Positions 23,463 through 32,807 of a stretch of 64,000 nt of DNA are shown here, piece by piece. The notes under the pieces are model-generated. The model searched no databases and was not told where the DNA came from. It saw only the letters and a program-made list of their open reading frames with translations. Each line of letters opens with the position of its first letter. The first letter of the stretch is position 1. The DNA lies in the NCBI GenBank assembly GCA_949291115.1, contig CASETY010000003.1:1-64000 (forward strand). The letters run 5' to 3'. The translations under genes were made by a program, and so were the position numbers. Source of the DNA: an uncultured bacterium. Lineage in GTDB: Bacteria > Bacillota_I > Bacilli_A > Acholeplasmatales > Anaeroplasmataceae.

Positions 23463-26228
23463 TTACTTAAGTTTTTTTCTAATAATTACTGAACCTCTAG
23501 TAGTTTTTGTAATTTCATCATTTGTTTCTTCAATTTTAACATCATTATCATTTGTATTAAACAAATTTCTTTCTTCACTAACAATATTCATTTTAACTTC
23601 ATCTTTAGTTATAAAATCATCATTTAATACTTCTTTATTAGATTCTAAGATTTGATCTAAATCATCTAAGATATTATATTTAGGTTTGGTAACTTTTAAA
23701 GGCTTTTCATTCATAATTTCATCTTGGGTAAACAAAGATGTATCTTCTTCAATTAAATAATCACCAGAGACTATACTTGGTTCTTTAGAAGCTTTATGTA
23801 CTCTTAATTTTAATGGCTCTTGATATAAATCATTCAAATATGATTTACCTATTTCACTAACATTATATTTTAAATCAAATGCTTTAATTTCATCATTACC
23901 ATTTTTATACATAATATCAATAGTGACATCTTCTTTATATTGTAAAGAGTTAAGTGTCTCAACATCTTTAATATAAGTAGGATTACTCTTATTTTTCTTA
24001 ATAATTGTATTACCAGCTCTCGAACGACGAGTTAAAGGAATATCTTCTACTTTTATCCGTTTTATAGTTCCTTTATTAGTTAAAACTAAAATATCTTCTT
24101 CTCTATTAGTATATAAAGCCTTAACAACTTTATCATCACCTTTAAGACCAATTGACCTAATACCACCAGAATGGGTAGTATCTCTTAAAGGAACTTCAGT
24201 TTGACGGAAACGTAAGGCTTCTCCATTTTTAGTAGCTACTAATATTTCTAATGGATTATTAGTAATTGAAACAGAAGCTAAAGTTTCACCTTTATCTAAT
24301 TTCATCGCTCTTACTGATTTAGTATAGCGATTAATAATAAAGCTTTCTAACATCATTTGCTTAATTGAACCTTGGTTAGTTACTAATAAGACTTGTTTCA
24401 TTTCTTTAAAGTCTTCAATTGAAAATACTTCAATAATTTGTTCTTTCGGATCAATTTGAACTAAGTTATTAATGAAGGTACCAGCATCTTTCATTTTACA
24501 TTCTGGAACTTTATAAACTGGTAGGAAAATAAAATTACCCATATTTGTAAACATTAATAAAGTATTAATTGTATTAGTTTCTTCTTCATAAATAGTCGCA
24601 TCATTTTCTTTTAAGAAGTTATTTTTAGAAGCGTTATAAGATTTTAAACTTACACGTTTTAAATAACCCTCTTTAGAAATTGTAACTATTACTTGTTCTT
24701 TAGAAATTAAATCTTTATCATCAATAGTTAAGTCAGTTACATCATCAATAATTTTTGTACGACGTTCTACTTTAATTTGTTCGTTTACTTCACTTAATTC
24801 TTTTTTAATTACTTTAAGTAATTCTTTTTCACTGCTTAAAATCTTTTCATAAAGTTTAATCTTATTATTTAAGTCAACTTGTTCTTCTTTAAGTTGCATA
24901 ATGTCAGTATTAGATAAACGATATAGTTGCATCGTAATGATAGCTTCGGCTTGTAAATCAGTGAATTCAAAGTTTTTCATAATATTTTCTTTGGCATCGC
25001 TTCTATTTTTACTAGCTCTAATGGTTTTAATTACTTCATCTACGATATCAATCATCTTAATTAAGCCACAAACGATATGTTCACGTTTACGAGCTTTATT
25101 AAGTTCAAAATTAGTACGATTAGTATATACTTCTTTTTGATGATTTAAATAAGCATTTAAAATAGGAATAACACCTAAGCACATAGGACGACGATTACAA
25201 ATAGAAACCATATTATATTTATAGTTGATTTGTAAATCGGTGTTTTTAAATAAATAATTTAAAATTGCTTTTTCATTTGCATCTTTCTTTAAATCAAGAG
25301 CTATTCTTAAACCTTCTCTATCTGATTCATCTCTAACTTCTAGTAAATCAGGAATCTTATTTTCTCTTCTTAAAGTTTCAATTTTTTCAACTGTTTGACT
25401 CTTATTAGTATCATAAGGGATTTCATCAATAACAATTCTTTTTTGGTCTTTATTAAATTCTTCGATATGATAATTTGATCTAATAATAATTTTCCCATTA
25501 CCACTTAAGAAAGCTTCTTTAATACCTTCTTTACCTTCAACAGTTCCACCAGTTGGAAAATCAGGACCAGGCATAATTTCTAATAGTTCATCAATAGTCA
25601 TATTAGGATGATCAATTAAATAAATAGTAGCCGCTAAAACCTCATTAATATTATGAGGAGGAATATTAGTAGCGTAACCAGATGAAATACCTGTTGAACC
25701 ATTTACTAATAAATTAGGAAATTTGGCTGGCAAGATAGTTGGTTCCATTTCTTCTTCATCGAAGTTAGGAATGAATGGAACTGTATCTTTATCAATATCT
25801 TTTAATAAGAAACTAGCATTTTTGCTTAAACGCGCTTCCGTATAACGCATAGCGGCTGGTCCATCACCATCAATTGAGCCATTATTACCATGCATATCAA
25901 TTAAGATTAAACCCATTTTCCAATCTTGACTCATTCTCACCATAGCTTCATAAATTGAAGAGTCACCATGTGGGTGATACTTACCCATTACTTCCCCACA
26001 TATTTTAGCTGATTTTTTATATGTAGATTGGTGGGTTATTCCTAGACTATTCATCGCATATAAAATACGACGTTGTACAGGTTTTAAGCCATCCCTAATA
26101 TCAGGAATCGCTCTTTCTTGAATAATGTATTTAGAATAGCGACCAAAACGGTCACCAACTGCTTCTTCAAGATTCATTTGGGTGAAATGTTCATTCATAA
26201 ATATATCTAATGCTTTTTTAATAGCCAT
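23463..26228 (-). CDS. parC: DNA topoisomerase IV subunit A ParC
   Basis: A 921-residue type II topoisomerase subunit that decatenates chromosomes. The catalytic Tyr is Tyr129 in AAMRYTEARL. The quinolone region reads HPHGDSSIYEA with Ser90 and Glu94, the sensitive residues. C-terminal beta-propeller repeats follow (about 500-750), and then an acidic and charged tail of roughly 170 residues that is longer than usual. ParC rather than GyrA because of its coupling to ParE (two bases) and the lack of a clear GyrA box. Confidence 0.95.
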   Translation of the reverse strand: MAIKKALDIFMNEHFTQMNLEEAVGDRFGRYSKYIIQERAIPDIRDGLKPVQRRILYAMNSLGITHQSTYKKSAKICGEVMGKYHPHGDSSIYEAMVRMSQDWKMGLILIDMHGNNGSIDGDGPAAMRYTEARLSKNASFLLKDIDKDTVPFIPNFDEEEMEPTILPAKFPNLLVNGSTGISSGYATNIPPHNINEVLAATIYLIDHPNMTIDELLEIMPGPDFPTGGTVEGKEGIKEAFLSGNGKIIIRSNYHIEEFNKDQKRIVIDEIPYDTNKSQTVEKIETLRRENKIPDLLEVRDESDREGLRIALDLKKDANEKAILNYLFKNTDLQINYKYNMVSICNRRPMCLGVIPILNAYLNHQKEVYTNRTNFELNKARKREHIVCGLIKMIDIVDEVIKTIRASKNRSDAKENIMKNFEFTDLQAEAIITMQLYRLSNTDIMQLKEEQVDLNNKIKLYEKILSSEKELLKVIKKELSEVNEQIKVERRTKIIDDVTDLTIDDKDLISKEQVIVTISKEGYLKRVSLKSYNASKNNFLKENDATIYEEETNTINTLLMFTNMGNFIFLPVYKVPECKMKDAGTFINNLVQIDPKEQIIEVFSIEDFKEMKQVLLVTNQGSIKQMMLESFIINRYTKSVRAMKLDKGETLASVSITNNPLEILVATKNGEALRFRQTEVPLRDTTHSGGIRSIGLKGDDKVVKALYTNREEDILVLTNKGTIKRIKVEDIPLTRRSRAGNTIIKKNKSNPTYIKDVETLNSLQYKEDVTIDIMYKNGNDEIKAFDLKYNVSEIGKSYLNDLYQEPLKLRVHKASKEPSIVSGDYLIEEDTSLFTQDEIMNEKPLKVTKPKYNILDDLDQILESNKEVLNDDFITKDEVKMNIVSEERNLFNTNDNDVKIEETNDEITKTTRGSVIIRKKLK

Positions 26229-26230
26229 AA

Positions 26231-28144
26231 TTATTCTCCCATCTCATCTTCCAAGGTAAATGAAACATTACTTTCTAACCAATTACGACGTCTAGATGCA
26301 TCATCACCCATTAAAATATCAATTTGCTTTTCGGCATCAGCTTCATCTTCAATTCTAACTTGAATTAAATTACGAGTTAAAGGATTCATGGTTGTATCCC
26401 ATAATTGGTCAGCATTCATTTCACCAAGACCTTTATAACGTTGAACAATAGTGTTTTGTGGTGCATCTTTTAAAATGTTTTCTTTTTCTTCATTAGTCCA
26501 AGCATAAACAATCTCTTCTTTTTTACCTCTTTTAGTTATCTTAAATAAAGGTGGTAAGGCTACATAAACTCTACCATCTTCAATTAAAGGACGCATATAT
26601 CTAAAGAAGAAAGTAAGTAATAATACTTGAATATGGGCACCATCATCATCCGCATCGGTCATGATAATAATCTTTTTATAATTACATTTCTTTAAATCAA
26701 AACGTTCACCATAATCTGCACCAATAGTATAAATCATTGTGGCTATTTCCTGATTCTTTAAAGCTTGGTCCTGAGCCGTTTTTTCAATATTTAAAATTTT
26801 ACCTCGTAGTGGTAAAATAGCTTGAAATTTACGATCACGACCTTTTTTAGCTGAACCACCAGCTGAATCACCTTCGACTAAAAATAATTCATTGATTTCT
26901 TTATTCTTTTCACCGGCTGGTGATAATTTACCTGATAAATTAATATCTTGTTTATCTTTTTTGTCTAGACGAGCTTGGTTACGAGCTTTTCTCGCTGCCA
27001 TTCTTGCATTATATTCAACAACTGCTTTATCAACTATTGTTTTTGTAATATCTGGATTATTACTTAAATATTTCATTAAAGCGTCGTAACAAATATTATC
27101 AACGGCCGTCTTTGCAAAAGGCGTACCTAATTTGCCTTTAGTTTGCCCTTCAAATTCTAGAATTGATTCTTCAATTCTCACTGAAACAATGGCAGTTAAG
27201 CCACTTCTTAAATCAGAGCCTTCTAAATTAGGATCTTTTTCCTTTAATAAATTAAATTTGCGGGCAAAATCGTTAAAAGCACGCGTTAATGCTAATTTAA
27301 AACCAAGTTCATGCGTACCACCATCACGAGTATGAACATTATTGACAAAAGAAATTATTTTTTCATCATAAGTATCAACAAACTGCATCGCAATTTCTAC
27401 TTGAACTTTATCTAAGGTACCATCAAAATCCCACACTTTATGTAATGGTTTTTTATTTTGATCTAGCATTTCAACATATTCGCTAATGCCACGTTCATAG
27501 ATAAAGGTCTCTTGTTTATTAGTTCTTTTGTCAATTAAATTCATCTTCAAATTTTTAATTAAAAAGGCATTTTCTTGAAGACGTTCTTTAATTTTATTGT
27601 AATCAAAAATAGTTGTTGTAAATAAAGTAGAATCAGGAATAAATTTAACAGTTGTACCTGTTCTTTTTGTATCACCTAAAACTTCTAATTTAGAAATCTT
27701 TTTACCACCATTTTGGAAAGTCATTTTGTGAATCTTACCATCACGATAACTTATAACTTCCATATAACTTGATAACGCATTTACAACCGAACCACCTACA
27801 CCATGTAAACCACCTGATGTTTTATAACCACCATCACCAAATTTACCACCGGCATGTAAGATAGTATATATTACTTCTAAAGTGTTTTTACCACTTTTAT
27901 GAATACCACAAGGAACCCCACGACCATTATCCATTACGGTAATAGAACCATCATTACCAATAATAACCGTAATTTCCTTACCATAACCAGCTAAAGCTTC
28001 ATCAATAGCATTATCAACTATTTCCCATACTAAATGATGAAGACCTCTTTCATCAGTAGAACCAATGTACATACCTGGTCTTTTACGAACAGCTTCTAAC
28101 CCTTCTAAGATAGTTATGGACTGTTCATTATATTCTTTTTGCAC
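26231..28144 (-). CDS. parE: DNA topoisomerase IV subunit B ParE
   Basis: ATPase subunit of 637 residues. GHKL ATP site VDNAIDEALAGYG and GGLHGVGGSVVNALS, TOPRIM motifs EGDSAGGSAKKGRD and MTDADDDGAHIQ. The sequence after it (VLLLTFFFRYMRPLIE) and VYAWTNEE match ParE rather than GyrB. Start is GTG with an AGTGGTGAT site. Forms topoisomerase IV with ParC directly downstream. Confidence 0.95.
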   Translation of the reverse strand: MQKEYNEQSITILEGLEAVRKRPGMYIGSTDERGLHHLVWEIVDNAIDEALAGYGKEITVIIGNDGSITVMDNGRGVPCGIHKSGKNTLEVIYTILHAGGKFGDGGYKTSGGLHGVGGSVVNALSSYMEVISYRDGKIHKMTFQNGGKKISKLEVLGDTKRTGTTVKFIPDSTLFTTTIFDYNKIKERLQENAFLIKNLKMNLIDKRTNKQETFIYERGISEYVEMLDQNKKPLHKVWDFDGTLDKVQVEIAMQFVDTYDEKIISFVNNVHTRDGGTHELGFKLALTRAFNDFARKFNLLKEKDPNLEGSDLRSGLTAIVSVRIEESILEFEGQTKGKLGTPFAKTAVDNICYDALMKYLSNNPDITKTIVDKAVVEYNARMAARKARNQARLDKKDKQDINLSGKLSPAGEKNKEINELFLVEGDSAGGSAKKGRDRKFQAILPLRGKILNIEKTAQDQALKNQEIATMIYTIGADYGERFDLKKCNYKKIIIMTDADDDGAHIQVLLLTFFFRYMRPLIEDGRVYVALPPLFKITKRGKKEEIVYAWTNEEKENILKDAPQNTIVQRYKGLGEMNADQLWDTTMNPLTRNLIQVRIEDEADAEKQIDILMGDDASRRRNWLESNVSFTLEDEMGE

Positions 28145-28168
28145 ATTATCACCACTTCTATAACTTAA

Positions 28169-28187
28169 TAAAAGGCCATCTTGGCCT
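28169..28187 (-). other. Hairpin at the 5' end of the parE transcript
   Basis: AGGCCA, three-base loop, TGGCCT followed by UUUU on the minus strand, starting about ten bases after the -10 box (28198-28203). It may be a stabilising 5' stem-loop or an early attenuator; there is no upstream minus-strand gene it could terminate. Confidence 0.4.
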
Positions 28188-28239
28188 CGTTTTTATAATT
28201 ATAACATTTTTTTTAATTGCATAAAAGGCTAAAAATATT

Positions 28240-28268
28240 TTGACTTATATAAATTGAAAGTGTAAAAT
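28240..28268 (+). promoter_or_regulatory. Promoter of plsY
   Basis: TTGACT (28240-28245), 17-base spacer, TAAAAT (28263-28268), 20 bases upstream of the plsY start. Confidence 0.7.
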
Positions 28269-28288
28269 CGTAGGTGAGGTGGAAATAA

Positions 28289-28996
28289 ATGTTTTTAGAT
28301 GTGTTAAGCGCTAATCAAATAGTAATTACTATTTTATTTTTAATTTTATCTTATTTAATAGGCTCAATTCCTTTTGGCTTAATCTTTGGTAAACTAATTT
28401 GTAAAACAGATATTAGAAAATTTGGTTCTAAAAATATCGGTTCTACAAATGCGATAAGAGTCCTTGGTAAAAAAGTAGGCTTTTTAGTCTTCTTCTTTGA
28501 TGTTTTTAAAGGTATGGTTATAATATTATTAATTAGAAATATTTTAGAACCACTAAATATCTTTACATCACCAATCGACTATCTATTTTATGGTATTACA
28601 GCTATCTTAGGTCATGTCTTTTCAATTTATCTTAACTTTAAAGGTGGTAAAGCCGTTGCGACTTCTTTAGGAGTTGTCTTAGTTCTTACTCCTGTCCCAG
28701 CCATTTTATGTTTAATTGCCTTCGGTATTATTCTTTATACTACTGGTTATGTAAGTCTAGCATCAACAGGCGCTACCGTTACCGTTATTGTAAGTGCTTG
28801 GATTTTACATTTTTGTGGTTTAGATCCAAATCTTGGCTTCTTTGAGTTCTTAGTTGGTAAACCTACACTTTTAGTATGTTCTTTATACAGTGTTATGGCT
28901 TTATTAATTATCTTTAAACACATTAAAAATTATAAAAGAATTATAAATGGCACTGAAAATAACTTTAAGAAAAAGAAAAAATTAAACAATGCTTAA
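28289..28996 (+). CDS. plsY: Glycerol-3-phosphate acyltransferase PlsY
   Basis: Integral membrane acyltransferase using acyl-phosphate to make lysophosphatidate, first step of phospholipid synthesis. 235 residues, with the three PlsY motifs: GSIPFGLIFG, FGSKNIGSTNAIRVLG and FKGGKAVATSLGV. A C-terminal basic tail extends it beyond the usual 200 residues. Divergent from parE, an arrangement seen in many Firmicutes where plsY neighbours parEC. Confidence 0.95.
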   Translation: MFLDVLSANQIVITILFLILSYLIGSIPFGLIFGKLICKTDIRKFGSKNIGSTNAIRVLGKKVGFLVFFFDVFKGMVIILLIRNILEPLNIFTSPIDYLFYGITAILGHVFSIYLNFKGGKAVATSLGVVLVLTPVPAILCLIAFGIILYTTGYVSLASTGATVTVIVSAWILHFCGLDPNLGFFEFLVGKPTLLVCSLYSVMALLIIFKHIKNYKRIINGTENNFKKKKKLNNA

Positions 28997-29034
28997 TAAA
29001 AATTCCCTTAGTCAAAAAACTAAGGGAATTTGTT
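28996..29034. terminator. Bidirectional terminator between plsY and yneF
   Basis: Perfect 10-bp stem AATTCCCTTA/TAAGGGAATT (29001-29010 with 29021-29030) with A/T runs on both sides, between two convergent genes. Confidence 0.85.
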
Positions 29035-29249
29035 TATTTATTTTCTTCCATTTGGCGCATAACAGCTCTAACTTGTTTTTCAGAAGGAGTTCTGCCCATT
29101 TGCGCCATCATAGCTCTAATCATTTTTTCATTAATTGGTGGATGTTTCTTTAAATATCTTTGGAAGAAAAATCTAGATAAGAAAAATCCAATAATTAAAC
29201 CGATTAATAAACAACCAATACCGATTATTAATCCGCCCCACCATGGCAT
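29034..29249 (-). CDS. YneF family (UPF0154) small membrane protein
   Basis: A 71-residue protein: one N-terminal helix followed by HPPINEKMIRAMMAQMGRTPSE, the UPF0154/YneF signature. Function unknown. I use ATG at 29249 (MPWWGG), nine bases from the GGAG site; the GTG at 29255 is only about three bases from it. Confidence 0.9.
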   Translation of the reverse strand: MPWWGGLIIGIGCLLIGLIIGFFLSRFFFQRYLKKHPPINEKMIRAMMAQMGRTPSEKQVRAVMRQMEENK

Positions 29250-29342
29250 AATCACTCACTCCTTTAACAAAATTAATTTTACTTTATTTTTATAGTCGAT
29301 GCAAGCTTAATTAAATTATTTTCAATAATTTTTCACTCTTTA

Positions 29343-29371
29343 TAGACTTTAAACCTAGAAAATGCTATAAT
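29343..29371 (+). promoter_or_regulatory. Promoter of the ferredoxin gene
   Basis: TAGACT (29343-29348), 17-base spacer, TATAAT (29366-29371), followed by an AAGGAGG ribosome site. Confidence 0.7.
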
Positions 29372-29399
29372 AAAGTCATCATACAAGGAGGATTTGAAC

Positions 29400-29570
29400 A
29401 TGCCAAGAAAAGTAACAGATGCTTGTATTCAATGTGGTGCTTGCATTTCTGAATGCCCAGTTTCAGCTATTACTGAAGGCGAAACTCAATCAGAAATCAA
29501 CGCTGATGTTTGTATTGATTGTGGCGCATGTGAAGCTGTTTGCCCAGTTTCAGCTATCGAAGCTGAATAA
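29400..29570 (+). CDS. 2[4Fe-4S] ferredoxin, 56 residues
   Basis: Low-potential electron carrier of clostridial type. Two clusters are coordinated by the patterns CIQCGACISECP and CIDCGACEAVCP, each Cys-x2-Cys-x2-Cys-x3-Cys-Pro, with 17 residues between the motifs. It starts MPRKVTDA behind an AAGGAGG site and stops with TAA before a strong terminator. A longer ORF overlapping it in another frame (29419-29613) is a shadow. It is the likely electron source for fermentation enzymes or for the flavodiiron protein encoded convergently. Confidence 0.95.
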   Translation: MPRKVTDACIQCGACISECPVSAITEGETQSEINADVCIDCGACEAVCPVSAIEAE

Positions 29571-29574
29571 TAAT

Positions 29575-29608
29575 AAAAAATTCCCTCATTTCGAGGGATT
29601 TTTTTTAT
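29575..29608 (+). terminator. Terminator of the ferredoxin gene
   Basis: A TCCCTC/GAGGGA stem (29582-29595 region) followed by eight T residues; the A run on its other side lets it also serve the convergent flavodiiron gene. Confidence 0.8.
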
Positions 29609-30798
29609 TTTAAAATGCTTTCGGCAATTAAAGAGGCTAAACCTTTAACATCTAAAGAAGTATCTTCTTTTAAAGCAGATTTAATACTTACTTTCGTTTT
29701 AATAATGTTAATATCTTTTAATTTATTTAATTCTTCTTCTAATAAGGAATTAGCTCTTGGTGCCCAAGTTGAATTTTCAACTAAAGCAAAAGTCTTATTC
29801 TTAACATCTAATACTTGCATTTGATCTACTAAGGCTTTAATTCTTGGATATAAATTAGCGTTATAAGTAGGACTTAAAAAGACAATATGACTAACTCTAA
29901 ATATTTCACCTATTAAATAAGTTTCATCAACATTAGAAACATCGTAACATTTAATATTTTTTAGACCCTTATTAGCTAATTCGTCAGCTAATAACATCGC
30001 CGCTTTTTCTGTATTACCATACATAGAAGCATAAATTAATATAACTTCTTTAGCTTCAGCTTCATAAGTTGCCCATTTAACATACTTATCTATTAAAAGA
30101 TTAAAATCTTTACGCCATAAATAAGAATGAAGTGGACAAATCATTTTAATATCTAAGTCTTTAATCTTTAAATAAGCATTTACTACTTGTTTACCATATT
30201 TACCAACAATATTAGTATAATAACGTCTAGCCTCCATAAAATAAGTAGGATCATCTACTTCATCATAAAATAAGTTACCGCTTAAAGCCCCAAATGAACC
30301 AAAGGCATCTGCACTAAATAAAGTTTTAAAATTCTTATCATAAGTAAACATTACTTCTGGCCAGTGTACAAAAGGTGCCGTAATAAAAGTTAATTCATGT
30401 TTACCTAGATTAATCGTATCATTTTCTTTAACAATAATCGTAATATCATTAAAATTATAGTCAAAAAATTGATTTAATAATTTTAAAACATAAGCATTAG
30501 TAACTATCTTAACATCTTTAAATTCTTTTACTACTTCTAAAATAGAAGCCGCATGGTCTGGTTCCATATGATTAACAATTAAATAATCTAATTTCTTACC
30601 ATTTAAAGCTACTTTAACATCACTAATAAATTCTCTTACCACGCTAAAATCAACTGTATCTAATAAACAAGTTTTATTATCAACAATTAAATAAGAATTG
30701 TAAGAAACGCCAAAATTTAAAGGAATATAATTTTCAAATAATTTAATTTTACGATCACTATAACCTACATAATATAATTCATCACCAATATAACGCAT
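29605..30798 (-). CDS. Flavodiiron protein (A-type flavoprotein, FprA-like)
   Basis: Oxygen- and/or NO-reducing enzyme that protects anaerobes. N-terminal metallo-beta-lactamase domain (about 1-250) with di-iron ligands in VNHMEPDHAAS, FVHWPEVMF, SADAFGSFG and CPLHSYLW; C-terminal flavodoxin domain (about 255-397) starting ILIYASMYGNTEKAA for FMN. I start at ATG 30798 (MRYIGDELYYVG), eight bases from GAGAGG, giving 397 residues. No rubredoxin fusion. A CcpA-like motif (30863-30875) lies upstream. Confidence 0.93.
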   Translation of the reverse strand: MRYIGDELYYVGYSDRKIKLFENYIPLNFGVSYNSYLIVDNKTCLLDTVDFSVVREFISDVKVALNGKKLDYLIVNHMEPDHAASILEVVKEFKDVKIVTNAYVLKLLNQFFDYNFNDITIIVKENDTINLGKHELTFITAPFVHWPEVMFTYDKNFKTLFSADAFGSFGALSGNLFYDEVDDPTYFMEARRYYTNIVGKYGKQVVNAYLKIKDLDIKMICPLHSYLWRKDFNLLIDKYVKWATYEAEAKEVILIYASMYGNTEKAAMLLADELANKGLKNIKCYDVSNVDETYLIGEIFRVSHIVFLSPTYNANLYPRIKALVDQMQVLDVKNKTFALVENSTWAPRANSLLEEELNKLKDINIIKTKVSIKSALKEDTSLDVKGLASLIAESILK

Positions 30799-30862
30799 AT
30801 ACATACCTCTCATTTAAACCTAATTATATTTAAATTAATTCATTTTACAAATAATTAAACTT

Positions 30863-30875
30863 TGAAAACGTTTTA
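30863..30875. promoter_or_regulatory. CcpA/LacI-like motif upstream of the flavodiiron gene
   Basis: TGAAAACGTTTTA, with the same GAAAACGTTTT core as the site at 9555-9566, in the 77-base gap between the M28 peptidase stop and the flavodiiron start. Confidence 0.35.
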
Positions 30876-32087
30876 TTATCTACCGTAATATTTATTAATA
30901 TCTTCTTTAACTTTATCAGGAATTATTTTATTAAAAGGATAAACCTTTGAACTATTTAATTTTTGATAAAATTGATAAATAAAGTTTACTGTATTTAAAA
31001 ATTTATCTTCTGATAAAAATCTACCATCATCTTTATTAGAATGAATCATACAACCATTTTGGTAAGCTAACCTAGCAAAAGAAATACTAGGTACACCGCT
31101 ATCTGCAAAAGGTGTTGAATCAGATGAATAAACACCAACATCAACTTTAATTGGGAAAGCCACTTCTTTAGCTAAATGTAAAAGATAATATTTAATCTCT
31201 TCATGACCAGTTACACAAGCATAATCATAACCTAGTAAACAAGCAGTCATATCAACATTAATATTTAATAAATAATTAGGTAATAGTTCTTTATGTTTAT
31301 TAGTATATTCCTTACTACCAAGTAAGCCTCTTTCTTCACTACCACAAAAAATAAACTTAATTGTATAATAAGGATCTTTAATCATCTTTGCTAATTCTAA
31401 GATAGTGGCACTACCAGTTGCATTATCATAGATGCCTTTTGAATTAATAACACTATCATAATGCGCACTAAAACAAATAATCTTATCACTTTTACCTTTA
31501 ATAGTACCAACTACATTATGACTATTTAAACTAACATCTTCTAATTTTAAAGTTAAATGGCATTTATTAGTCTTTAAGGCGGCAATTTCTTCTAAAGTTC
31601 TAACGCTTATTTGAAAACAAGCAACCTTACCAAATTTTAAATGCCTTTCTCTTAAATAAGAATGATCTAATAAACATTTATCCTCTTCATCATATAAAGA
31701 ACCTGCATAATTACTTACACAAATTAAAGCTAAAGGCTTCTTTTTAAGTACTTCTTCATATACTTTATAAGTTAAGCGAAATGTTAAAAATAAAGCCTTA
31801 TTTTCACAATCTAAATATTCTAAATGTTCTAAACTATCAACAATATAATATTCTAATTCTTCATCAATTTCTTGACTTAAATGATGCCCTTTAACTTGAT
31901 AATTTATACCGTTAATAGTTAATTTTTCTTCTTTTATTACACTATCATTAATCGTAAATTCTTCAATTACTGGTTCTAAATTCAATTCATTTAAATGGTT
32001 ATAAATAGTTAAGGCTGCTTGATATTCTTCTTTAGAACCACCTAATCTTTCATAGCCAATTTCATTAATTAATTTAAAATAACTCAT
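30876..32087 (-). CDS. M28 family zinc aminopeptidase
   Basis: Predicted cytoplasmic metallo-aminopeptidase of 403 residues without signal peptide. The co-catalytic zinc ligands are visible: His and Asp in FSAHYDSV, Asp in GIYDNATGSA, the Glu pair in CGSEERGLLG, Asp in NVDMTA and the last His in MIHSNKDD. An inserted PA-like region precedes the catalytic domain (about 60-190). Substrate unknown. It follows radC by four bases, at the end of the valS-folC-radC run. Confidence 0.88.
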   Translation of the reverse strand: MSYFKLINEIGYERLGGSKEEYQAALTIYNHLNELNLEPVIEEFTINDSVIKEEKLTINGINYQVKGHHLSQEIDEELEYYIVDSLEHLEYLDCENKALFLTFRLTYKVYEEVLKKKPLALICVSNYAGSLYDEEDKCLLDHSYLRERHLKFGKVACFQISVRTLEEIAALKTNKCHLTLKLEDVSLNSHNVVGTIKGKSDKIICFSAHYDSVINSKGIYDNATGSATILELAKMIKDPYYTIKFIFCGSEERGLLGSKEYTNKHKELLPNYLLNINVDMTACLLGYDYACVTGHEEIKYYLLHLAKEVAFPIKVDVGVYSSDSTPFADSGVPSISFARLAYQNGCMIHSNKDDGRFLSEDKFLNTVNFIYQFYQKLNSSKVYPFNKIIPDKVKEDINKYYGR

Positions 32088-32091
32088 ACAT

Positions 32092-32766
32092 TCACCTATT
32101 TTCTAGTAATTTATTTTCTTCAAATGAAAAATAATTATTTTTACCAACAATTAAATGATCAATTAATAAATAACCTAAGTCATTCATTAATCTTTTAATT
32201 TCTAAAGTCGTTTTGATATCACTTCTAGAAGGACTAACCTTACCAGAAGGATGATTATGACAAATTACAAAAGCATATGCCTTATATCTAACAAAACATT
32301 CAATTAATTGTTTTAAAGTAAAATTAACTTGGAAATTAGTTCCTTCTCCAAGCTTTATCTTTTTAATTAATGACAAGTGATTATCTAATAATAAAACATA
32401 AAATATTTCTTTATCTAGATATAGATAATCAGCTTGCATATACTTAAAAATAGTTTCCGGATTATCAAAATTAAGTTCTGTTTGACTTCTAATTAAAGCT
32501 CTTCTTGCTAGTTCAAACGACGCAATTATTTTAGAAGCTTTGCTTTGTTTTATACCAGGAATTTTCGCTAATTCTTCATAGCTAATATTAATTAATTCAT
32601 TTAAAGAATATTTTTTTAAAATCATGTTAGCTAAATCTAAAGCTGAATATTTTTTAGTTCCACTATTAATTAAAATAGCTAATATTTCAATATCACTTAA
32701 AGAAGTTCTACCTTCTCTAATTAATCTTTCTCTTGGTTTGTCATAATCTCTTAAATCTTTAATCAT
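32092..32766 (-). CDS. radC: RadC family JAMM-domain protein
   Basis: About 224 residues, N-terminal helix-hairpin-helix region (LSDIEILAILINSGTK, IPGIKQSKASKI) and a C-terminal JAB/MPN domain with the metal motif HNHPSGKVSPSRSD. Historically called DNA repair protein RadC; the true role is not settled. ATG at 32766 has AGGTGA seven bases upstream; the in-frame GTG at 32775 overlaps that site. Confidence 0.93.
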   Translation of the reverse strand: MIKDLRDYDKPRERLIREGRTSLSDIEILAILINSGTKKYSALDLANMILKKYSLNELINISYEELAKIPGIKQSKASKIIASFELARRALIRSQTELNFDNPETIFKYMQADYLYLDKEIFYVLLLDNHLSLIKKIKLGEGTNFQVNFTLKQLIECFVRYKAYAFVICHNHPSGKVSPSRSDIKTTLEIKRLMNDLGYLLIDHLIVGKNNYFSFEENKLLENR

Positions 32767-32807
32767 TATTATCACCTATCTAATATATAGACAGATTATT
32801 AAAATAA

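Noticed and set aside
26231-28144. Naming these genes gyrB/gyrA instead of parE/parC
   Set aside because: The HIQVLLLTFFFRYMRPLIE-like segment after the TOPRIM motif and the parC partner pattern match topoisomerase IV, and plsY is the usual neighbour.
28169-28187. Calling the parE leader hairpin a normal terminator
   Set aside because: No minus-strand gene lies upstream of it, and parE's -10 box is directly in front.
29419-29613. 64-codon plus-strand ORF near 29.5 kb
   Set aside because: It is an out-of-frame reading of the ferredoxin gene at 29400-29570, whose eight-Cys pattern and ribosome site are decisive.
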